Shown piece by piece: positions 1-4,669 of a stretch of DNA of 6,182 bases. This DNA is from Lentisphaeria bacterium UBA7640. GTDB lineage: Bacteria; Verrucomicrobiota; Lentisphaeria; Victivallales; Victivallaceae. Each line of letters opens with the position of its first letter. The first letter of the stretch is position 1. The stretch spans positions 1 to 6,182 of the forward strand of contig DLIO01000120.1 of the NCBI GenBank assembly GCA_002483765.1. The letters run 5' to 3'. A program made the translations under genes and the position numbers. The notes beneath the pieces were generated by a model. That model was given only the letters and a program-made list of their open reading frames with translations. It searched no databases and was not told the DNA's origin.

Positions 1-123
1 CGCATTATGCGCGCGCTAATTTTGAATATTAATTATAAACATTTAGCCATACTAGTTGAAAAGAACTACAAACTACTCTATATTGACTCTACACAACCAC
101 CTAAAGAACGGAGCCTCAAATGA
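1..123 (+). CDS. Possible 3' end of an upstream gene (partial)
   Basis: Reading from base 1, the frame stays open for 40 codons and stops at TGA 121-123. That stop overlaps the ATG of the next gene as ATGA, a classic arrangement for translationally coupled genes. The predicted end is moderately hydrophobic, then turns basic and polar (ending PPKERSLK), which is plausible for a protein C-terminus but matches no family I know. An internal ATG at 7-9 would otherwise give only 38 residues. Against it: the stretch is AT-rich, 40 open codons can occur by chance, and a good promoter (56-84) lies inside. The call rests mainly on the ATGA junction. Confidence 0.3.
   Translation, partial: RIMRALILNINYKHLAILVEKNYKLLYIDSTQPPKERSLK
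56..84 (+). promoter_or_regulatory. Sigma70-like promoter of the UDP-sugar/ftsW/murG operon
   Basis: TTGAAA at 56-61 (5 of 6 to the -35 consensus) and TATATT at 79-84 (5 of 6 to the -10 consensus) are separated by exactly 17 bases. Transcription would begin near 90-92 and leave a leader of about 30 bases before the ATG at 120. No terminator is visible between it and murG, so it could drive all four genes. It sits inside a possible upstream coding end, so it may instead be an internal promoter or a chance match in AT-rich DNA. Confidence 0.45.
110..113 (+). promoter_or_regulatory. Ribosome binding site of the pyrophosphorylase gene
   Basis: GGAG sits 6 bases before the ATG at 120, an ordinary Shine-Dalgarno spacing. 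It is the best ribosome binding site in the operon and supports this start. The sites before the next three genes are weaker, which suggests they depend more on translational coupling. Confidence 0.6.
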
Positions 124-1544
124 CCTGTAAAGTTGCTAATTTATTAAAAAAACATCATCAAGAACACTTACTTAAATTCTGGAGCGAACTGAATGAAAAA
201 TCTCGGGCGCAGTTGAACTCGCAATTAGAAGCGTTGCCTTGGGAAAATCTAGACGAATTGATTAGCCAATATGTTACCAATCTTCCAGAAATTGCTATTC
301 CAAAAGACCTGAAACCCGCACCCTTTTTTCCAACCATTCCAACTGATGCAAAAATGGCTACTCTCTATGAAAAAGCCAGCGCCGAAGGGGTTAAACTTCT
401 GCATTCCGGCAAAGTATCATTACTGACGGTTGCCGGCGGTCAAGGCACGCGGCTAGGCTACGACGGCCCCAAAGGCACTTACCCGATAACTCCAATTAAA
501 GAAAAAACGCTATTCCAATATTTCTCAGAAAGCATCCGCCGTTTTGGCGAAAAATACAACACTAAGTTTACCTGGTACATTATGACCAGCGAACTTAATC
601 ACCAAGCTACTGTCGATTTTTTTAAAGATAATAATTATTTTGGTTTGGATGAACAGCAGATAGTTTTCTTCTCTCAAGGAACCATGCCCGCATTTGACAA
701 CGATGGACGTTTGTTATTAAGCGCTAAAGATTCATTAGCACTCTCGCCTGACGGACACGGCGGCACTTTATTGGCGCTCAAGCGTTGTGGTTGCTTAAAG
801 CGGATGGCACAAGAAGGCGTTGAATATCTGTCTTATTTTCAAGTTGACAATCCGCTAGTTTCAATCGTCAATCCATTATTTATCGGCCTGCATGCTCTAG
901 AAAAATCAGAGATGAGTTCGATTATGTTAGCAAAAACTGGCCCATTTGAAAAACTGGGCAATTTTTGTGTTTCTGACGGACGTTTGCAGATTATCGAATA
1001 CAGTGATCTACCAGACGAACTGGCAGACTCGCGCGACGCTAAAGGTGCTTTACGCTTCATAGCAGGCAGTCCGGCCATACACATCTTGAATCGGAACTTT
1101 ATCGAAAATTTGACTTCCGGACATCAATTCAGTCTACCGTGGCATCGTGCGGACAAAAAAATTCCTTTTATCAATGATATTGGCGAATTGGTAACACCAA
1201 AACAACCTAATGGCGTAAAACTCGAGTCGTTTATTTTCGACGCATTACCTTTAGCTTCTCATACGATGGTCCTCGAAGCAATTCGCGAAGAAGAGTTCGC
1301 ACCGACGAAGAACAAAACTGGCGTTGATTCAGTAGAGAGTTGCCGTAAAATGCTGATTGAACGCGATGCGCAACGCTTAGAGCGCGCTGGGGTAAAGATT
1401 GCTCGCGACGCTAAAGGCGCGCCGCAATATCCGGTTGAATTGTCGCCGGCGATTATTGTTGACGACGAAGACGCTGTTCAATATTGCGCGAAGCATAAAA
1501 TAACCGATCTGACCGAACATCGTCAACCAATCTATCTGGGGTAA
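120..1544 (+). CDS. UDPGP-family UDP-N-acetylglucosamine (UDP-sugar) pyrophosphorylase
   Basis: This is a cytoplasmic nucleotidyltransferase that joins UTP and a sugar 1-phosphate to give a UDP-sugar and pyrophosphate. The uridine-binding signature AGGQGTRLGYDGPKGTYPI is at residues 105-123. Other family blocks follow in order: SPDGHGG at 209-215, QVDNPLVSIVNPLFIG around 241-256, EKLGNFCVSDGRLQIIEYSDLP around 277-298 (recall of the family pattern), KKIPF at 346-350, NGVKLESFIFD at 364-374 and REEEFAPTKN at 389-398. The last blocks resemble eukaryotic UAP1/AGX (UDP-GlcNAc pyrophosphorylase) more than UDP-glucose pyrophosphorylase. The length of 474 residues is near the 480-520 usual for UAP1. 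Its position before ftsW and murG favours GlcNAc-1-phosphate as substrate, replacing the uridyltransferase step of GlmU. Glucose- or GalNAc-1-phosphate cannot be excluded from sequence alone. No acetyltransferase beta-helix is attached, unlike GlmU. The fold and family are sure; the substrate is inferred. Confidence 0.9.
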   Translation: MTCKVANLLKKHHQEHLLKFWSELNEKSRAQLNSQLEALPWENLDELISQYVTNLPEIAIPKDLKPAPFFPTIPTDAKMATLYEKASAEGVKLLHSGKVSLLTVAGGQGTRLGYDGPKGTYPITPIKEKTLFQYFSESIRRFGEKYNTKFTWYIMTSELNHQATVDFFKDNNYFGLDEQQIVFFSQGTMPAFDNDGRLLLSAKDSLALSPDGHGGTLLALKRCGCLKRMAQEGVEYLSYFQVDNPLVSIVNPLFIGLHALEKSEMSSIMLAKTGPFEKLGNFCVSDGRLQIIEYSDLPDELADSRDAKGALRFIAGSPAIHILNRNFIENLTSGHQFSLPWHRADKKIPFINDIGELVTPKQPNGVKLESFIFDALPLASHTMVLEAIREEEFAPTKNKTGVDSVESCRKMLIERDAQRLERAGVKIARDAKGAPQYPVELSPAIIVDDEDAVQYCAKHKITDLTEHRQPIYLG

Positions 1545-1548
1545 AACT

Positions 1549-1872
1549 ATGCAAAAAATCATACCAATCTCAATCAATGATATCATCGCCAATGAAGAGA
1601 GTTGTTCTGAAATGCTCAATCACGCTTGCTTGCGAGGAGAGTCTTGGTGGGTTACAGGTGGCGGAGCCGTTGACGGAACGTTCTGGGTGATACTGGAAAA
1701 CCTTGAAGATGATAACAGCAAACCAGCGGTGACCTACCGTTTTGCCCGGCTTTGTCGACCCAATGACGATGAAATTACCGCAACCGCAAAAGCACGCTGG
1801 GCCGCCGGATTCGCTATTCTAGCGGTTTTCGAAGCATCAAATGATGTCTGGGCGTTGTTCTCCTCCAAGTAA
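1549..1872 (+). CDS. Hypothetical protein, 107 residues, between pyrophosphorylase and ftsW
   Basis: I do not recognise this protein. It starts 4 bases after the previous stop; the GGGG at 1538-1541, 7 bases before the ATG, is a weak ribosome binding site inside the end of the upstream gene. It has no signal peptide and no membrane segment, so it should be a small soluble cytoplasmic protein. It has a helical-looking N-terminus (5-28), a glycine-rich turn with adjoining strands (SWWVTGGGAVDGTFWVILE, 32-50), an acidic loop (LEDDN, 52-56), and a C-terminal part with W84, GF at 87-88 and W101 (RWAAGFAI at 83-90, VWALFSSK at 100-107). Five tryptophans in 107 residues is high. The C-terminal W-x2-GF spacing loosely recalls plant-kinase-associated repeat domains (DUF7477-like), but that is a weak resemblance. 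Tight packing between cell-wall genes suggests co-expression with them; a role in wall synthesis or division is only a guess. Confidence 0.8.
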   Translation: MQKIIPISINDIIANEESCSEMLNHACLRGESWWVTGGGAVDGTFWVILENLEDDNSKPAVTYRFARLCRPNDDEITATAKARWAAGFAILAVFEASNDVWALFSSK

Positions 1873-1885
1873 TTGGAACACCAAT
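1864..1885 (+). promoter_or_regulatory. Two overlapping mini-hairpins before the ftsW start
   Basis: The TTGG around the only Shine-Dalgarno-like GGA of ftsW (1875-1877) can pair two ways. TCCAA (1864-1868) pairs with TTGGA (1873-1877) around a GTAA loop, which contains the stop codon of the 107-residue gene and fits the GNRA class. Alternatively ATTGG (1872-1876) pairs with CCAAT (1881-1885) around AACA. The two cannot coexist, and both hide the ribosome binding site. Each stem is only 5 base pairs, so this may be chance; if real, it would couple ftsW translation to the upstream gene. Confidence 0.2.
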
Positions 1886-1886
1886 C

Positions 1887-3110
1887 ATGCAAAACATCAT
1901 CATCACCGAAAAAAACCGGGTTCTGCTCGAAAATGAAAAAGAAGACCGTTCTGGTTGGTACGCGTTCTGGTTAGTTTTAATAACCTTGCTGATGATATTT
2001 TTCGGCTGCACTATGCTCTATTCGACCTCTTACGGTGTGGCTGGAGCAAAATATTTCAACAATCAGTTAATTTGGTGTGGAGCTGGCTTTATCTCTGCCG
2101 CATTAATGGTTTTAGTCGGATTCAAAAAAATCTCAGGCTATGCGCTAACCATGATCATTGCGTCGGTAATTCTTTTAGCGATCGCTGATTTCCTTTTCCC
2201 TGCGGTAAAAGGCGCTCATCGCTGGATTAAAATCCCGATCCCTGGTTTTCCCATCAATATCCAGCCATCGGAATTAGCGAAACTGGCAGTGGCAATATTT
2301 TTCTCGAAATATTGTGCGGAGCGTCTTCGCTTCATGGACACAATACTTCACAGAAACGGCCCATTGCCTGGAGTTGCAGTTTGTGTTGTCGTTTGTGTAT
2401 TTATTATTCTCGGCAAAGATCTTGGCACCACTATTTTAATTGCTGGTGTGGTTACTGCAATCCTTTTCTGTGCAGGAATAAGATTGCGCTGGCTACTTTT
2501 GGTAATTGTTGGTGGCGGCACTGTGCTATTTTTTCAAATTAAATATTTCTCTCCTATGCGCTGGGCTCGCTTGACCTCATTTCTTGATCCATTCAAGGAT
2601 GCGCAGGGTGACGGCTATCAGCTAGCCAACTCATTCTTGGCGTTCGGTTCAGGAAATTGGTTTGGTATCGGATTTTCACAAAGTCGCTTAAAAGCGCGTT
2701 ATCTCCCTGAAGCCCACACCGATTTCATCTTTTCGATCACTGGCGAAGAGCTCGGATATGTAACCATGTTGGCAGTGATTATGGTTTATCTGGTATTTGT
2801 TATTCTAGGAGCAAAAATCAGTACTTCCGCGAAAACTCGACACGGCATGTTGCTGGGGGTCGCTCTTACTTCCATTATTGGAATGCAAGCGGTTATCAAT
2901 ATCGGCGCGGTTTGTGGCGCGTTTCCAACCAAGGGGATGCCGGCGCCTTTCGTCAGTTACGGCGGTAGCAATATGATGATGTGCTTAACCGCTGTCGGTT
3001 TATTGGTCAGCATTGCTATGGAAACCGCGATGCCTGATTACAATGCAGACCTCACCCGTTGGTTAAGATCTAAAGTACCATTCCTCAAAAACCCGGTAGA
3101 AGATGAATAA
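1887..3110 (+). CDS. ftsW: FtsW, SEDS-family septal peptidoglycan glycosyltransferase
   Basis: This inner-membrane protein polymerises lipid II into glycan strands at the division septum, working with a class B penicillin-binding protein. About ten membrane segments can be read, from residue 24 to about 378, after a short charged cytoplasmic N-terminus. SEDS landmarks are present in order: HRWIKIP (111-117), QPSELAKLA (126-134), KDLGTT (177-182), GDGYQLANSFLAFGSGNWFG (241-260), LPEAHTDFIF (273-282) with the conserved aspartate at 279, GEELGY (286-291), and the signature PFVSYGGS (354-361). The length of 407 residues is normal. The LPEAHTDF wording and pairing with murG favour FtsW over RodA or SpoVE. 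The start is preceded by only a weak GGA 9 bases away. The stop overlaps murG by 8 bases. No partner PBP lies in the window. Confidence 0.95.
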   Translation: MQNIIITEKNRVLLENEKEDRSGWYAFWLVLITLLMIFFGCTMLYSTSYGVAGAKYFNNQLIWCGAGFISAALMVLVGFKKISGYALTMIIASVILLAIADFLFPAVKGAHRWIKIPIPGFPINIQPSELAKLAVAIFFSKYCAERLRFMDTILHRNGPLPGVAVCVVVCVFIILGKDLGTTILIAGVVTAILFCAGIRLRWLLLVIVGGGTVLFFQIKYFSPMRWARLTSFLDPFKDAQGDGYQLANSFLAFGSGNWFGIGFSQSRLKARYLPEAHTDFIFSITGEELGYVTMLAVIMVYLVFVILGAKISTSAKTRHGMLLGVALTSIIGMQAVINIGAVCGAFPTKGMPAPFVSYGGSNMMMCLTAVGLLVSIAMETAMPDYNADLTRWLRSKVPFLKNPVEDE

Positions 3111-4239
3111 AAAAAAACTGCAACGCTTAGCAATAACCTGCGGCGGGACTGGTGGCCATTTTTACCCAGGACTAAGCACTGCGCGACACTTTCACCATGA
3201 CGATGGACAAGTCGTATTGCTATTGAGCGGTATTAATATTGACCGCCAAAGCGCGGAAGCAGAACGTCACGGCATTGAAACTGTTAAACTACAACGCATG
3301 CCAAGTCCACGCGGCATCTCTGGAACAATTCGCTTTCTGCGCGGTTTTAGTTCAGGCTTTTTACAATCACGACGCGAACTTAAAAAAGCAAAAGTACAGG
3401 CCTTGCTTGGTATGGGTAGTTTTGCGTCATTTCCAGCCGCTTTGGCGGCACTGAGTCTGCGCATACCGTTATTCCTGCACGATGGCAATGCGCGCGTTGG
3501 CAAAGCCAATCGCATTCTGAGCCGTTGGGCCAAACACCTTGGAACCGCATTTCCAGCAGTAAATCCCGCGTCCGTAAAATGCCCCTTGGAATGTACCGGA
3601 ATGCCGTTGCGTCCTGAGTTGACTGAGCCCGCTTTAATCGATAAAACCAGCGCCATCAGCGAAATCAATCGCCTCTGTTCTTCAGAGTTAAAGTCTGATT
3701 TGACCACGATTCTGATTTTCGGTGGTAGCCAGGGCGCGGAGATTTTCAATAAAACTTTTCCAGCGGCTTTTATGAATTATCAAAAGCCATTCTTCCAAGT
3801 CATACATTTGACTGGTCAAGGAAAATATGATGAAGTTAAAGAAGCCTACAGCGGCGCTAATTTCCCTACATTGCTTTTGCCGTCAAGTGATATTATGCAA
3901 CTCTTATATCAAGCGTCCGACGCCGTAATTTGCCGTTCCGGCGGCAGTACAGTCGCCGAACTGGCATTGTTCGGTAAATACGCATTTTTGATCCCATATC
4001 CGTATGCGGCGGAAAAACATCAAGACGACAATGCGAACTTTTACCAATCAACCGGAGCAGCCGAAGTGATCGACAATGCAGATTGCACCCCAGAAAAAGC
4101 CACAAAAATCATTGAGCGTTTAAAGACTGAGATTGAACAATTAACCAGTCGCGCAACCGTTGCGCAAGCCGGCAGACCAAACGCCGCCACCGCTACCATT
4201 TCCGCAATAGAACAGATATTAGAAACCAGAGCAAAGTAA
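3103..4239 (+). CDS. murG: MurG, UDP-GlcNAc:lipid I N-acetylglucosaminyltransferase
   Basis: This GT-B (GT28) enzyme works at the inner face of the cytoplasmic membrane and adds GlcNAc from UDP-GlcNAc to lipid I, making lipid II. Motifs are in family order: the glycine-rich loop GGTGGH (14-19), MGSFASFP (104-111), HDGNARVGKANRILS (126-140), TGMPLRPEL (165-173), the second glycine-rich loop GGSQGA (207-212), CRSGGSTVAEL (277-287) with the donor-site glutamate at 286, and EKHQDDNA (304-311). Length (378) is normal, slightly above E. coli's 355. The ATG overlaps the end of ftsW by 8 bases and has only GGTAG close upstream, so it is probably translated by coupling. Odd points: the usual HEQN is HDGN and the usual GGY is GSF here, and codons 3-5 lie in a run of nine A bases (3109-3117). 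The downstream murC common in this cluster is absent. Confidence 0.95.
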   Translation: MNKKKLQRLAITCGGTGGHFYPGLSTARHFHHDDGQVVLLLSGINIDRQSAEAERHGIETVKLQRMPSPRGISGTIRFLRGFSSGFLQSRRELKKAKVQALLGMGSFASFPAALAALSLRIPLFLHDGNARVGKANRILSRWAKHLGTAFPAVNPASVKCPLECTGMPLRPELTEPALIDKTSAISEINRLCSSELKSDLTTILIFGGSQGAEIFNKTFPAAFMNYQKPFFQVIHLTGQGKYDEVKEAYSGANFPTLLLPSSDIMQLLYQASDAVICRSGGSTVAELALFGKYAFLIPYPYAAEKHQDDNANFYQSTGAAEVIDNADCTPEKATKIIERLKTEIEQLTSRATVAQAGRPNAATATISAIEQILETRAK

Positions 4240-4279
4240 CCTACCTAATCTACGTGATAGATGGTGAAAAAGAAAGTAA

Positions 4280-4299
4280 CATAGACACTCCTGTCTGTG
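4280..4299 (-). terminator. Small hairpin, possible terminator for the leftward transcript
   Basis: Arms CATAGACA (4280-4287) and TGTCTGTG (4292-4299) pair over 8 positions, one of them G-T, around a CTCC loop. On the + strand it is followed by a purine-rich stretch with no T-tract, so it is a poor terminator for murG. On the - strand it is followed by TTACTTTCTTTTTC, which resembles an interrupted T-tract. It lies about 370 bases beyond the regulator's stop, far for a dedicated terminator. Confidence 0.25.
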
Positions 4300-4337
4300 C
4301 AGAGGGGAGAATGTAGGGGTTAGAAAAGAGAATTTGG

Positions 4338-4367
4338 CCAGGAAAAGCACGAAGGAAACAGGGGAAG
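4338..4367 (+). repeat. Degenerate decamer array, CACGAAGGAA type
   Basis: Three consecutive 10-base units can be read: CCAGGAAAAG, CACGAAGGAA and ACAGGGGAAG. They share a C(A/C) start followed by a purine tail. Copies of the form CACGAAGG are, from memory, frequent in decayed intergenic repeats of several bacterial groups. The array runs straight into the left copy of the direct repeat at 4367. Confidence 0.4.
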
Positions 4368-4385
4368 TTGGGAAGGGAGTCTAAC

Positions 4386-4415
4386 CACAGATAAACACAA
4401 ATTAACACAGATAAG
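4386..4415 (+). repeat. Tandem decamer array, CACAGATAAA type
   Basis: Three consecutive units with exact 10-base period: CACAGATAAA, CACAAATTAA, CACAGATAAG. The complementary strand reads in one frame as a peptide containing ICVNLCLSVV, which I recall as a common spurious ORF product of this repeat type in many genomes. No gene is involved. Confidence 0.6.
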
Positions 4416-4419
4416 AAAT

Positions 4420-4445
4420 GGGAAAGGTGGGTAGTGGGTAGTGGG
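4420..4445 (+). other. Canonical G-quadruplex motif
   Basis: Four GGG tracts lie at 4420-4422, 4429-4431, 4436-4438 and 4443-4445, with loops of 6, 4 and 4 bases; the last two loops are both TAGT. This satisfies the usual G3 N1-7 rule. Further GGG tracts at 4460 and 4466 could substitute. It would form in the + strand DNA or in a read-through murG transcript. Whether it folds in the cell is unknown. Confidence 0.55.
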
Positions 4446-4511
4446 AGAGTTGAGGAGTTGGGAACGGGAGATTAACCACGCCATGCCATGCGACATAGTG
4501 CGGGCAGAAGA

Positions 4512-4531
4512 CACTGAAAGTCACGGAAAGG
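4512..4531 (+). repeat. Two-unit decamer repeat, CACTGAAAGT/CACGGAAAGG
   Basis: Two adjacent 10-base units, CACTGAAAGT (4512-4521) and CACGGAAAGG (4522-4531), share CAC-GAAAG and the same period as the arrays at 4338 and 4386. This supports a common origin for the repeats in the spacer. Confidence 0.4.
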
Positions 4532-4601
4532 GGAAAGTTCACGCGCCACAGTCATTCGACATGGTTAAAAAATGGTCACGAATGAGAGGAAAAGAAATTA
4601 T

Positions 4602-4627
4602 TAGTGTTCAATTAGAGTTAATTAGTG
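4602..4627 (+). repeat. Three TAGTG-like units at 10-11 base spacing
   Basis: TAGTG (4602-4606), TAGAG (4613-4617) and TAGTG (4623-4627) are each preceded by AT and spaced 11 and 10 bases apart, just beyond the stop codon of the leftward regulator gene. The spacing places the units on one face of the helix. It is short and AT-rich, so it may be chance. Confidence 0.3.
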
Positions 4628-4669
4628 GTTTAAAACTCTCACTGCATAATTATCCATTTGAGATAAACC

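Larger units (their letters stand above)
4367..4480 (+). repeat. Imperfect direct repeat, copies 90 bases apart
   Basis: The left copy (4367-4390) and right copy (4457-4480) both read GTTGGGAA, then GGGAG, then two or three variable bases, then TAACCAC. They differ by a one-base insertion (C at 4465) and a few substitutions. The span between them holds the CACAGATAAA array and the G-quadruplex motif, so the whole may be a decayed tandem duplication of a roughly 90-base element. Confidence 0.5.
4240..4669. other. Gene-free, repeat-rich spacer between convergent genes
   Basis: These 430 bases separate the end of murG from the end of the GntR-type regulator. From about 4300 to 4475 the + strand is strongly purine-rich, unlike the flanking genes. 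The spacer contains degenerate decamer arrays, a direct repeat, a G-quadruplex motif and one hairpin, all listed separately. Open frames here of 64 residues (-) and 107 residues (+) are translations of the repeats and show no protein-like pattern. The stretch 4541-4600 shows nothing I can name. No T-tract terminator for murG is visible on the + strand. Confidence 0.7.

Noticed and set aside
1..11. Perfect small palindrome CGCAT-T-ATGCG at the left edge
   Set aside because: Arms of 5 bases at the window border with no visible context; it cannot be told from chance or from part of an upstream gene.
839..1619. Two roughly 80-codon open frames on the - strand across the pyrophosphorylase and the next gene
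   Set aside because: Both are antisense to coding sequence with clear family motifs and carry none of their own.
1549..1910. Local duplication suggested by ATGCAAAA(A/C)ATCAT at the starts of both the 107-residue gene and ftsW
   Set aside because: Similarity stops after about 14 bases and the downstream proteins are unrelated, so chance or a shared initiation-region bias is enough.
3267..3749. 160-codon open frame on the - strand inside murG
   Set aside because: It lies wholly within the well-supported murG gene on the opposite strand and its translation is arginine- and serine-rich without motifs.
4320..4514. 64-codon open frame on the - strand containing ICVNLCLSVV
   Set aside because: It is a translation of the CACAGATAAA-type decamer repeats, a pattern I recall as a common false gene call in many genomes.
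4240..4669. CRISPR array or attachment site in the repeat-rich spacer
   Set aside because: Repeats are degenerate, contiguous decamers without unique spacers, and no cas, integrase or transposase gene is present in the window.
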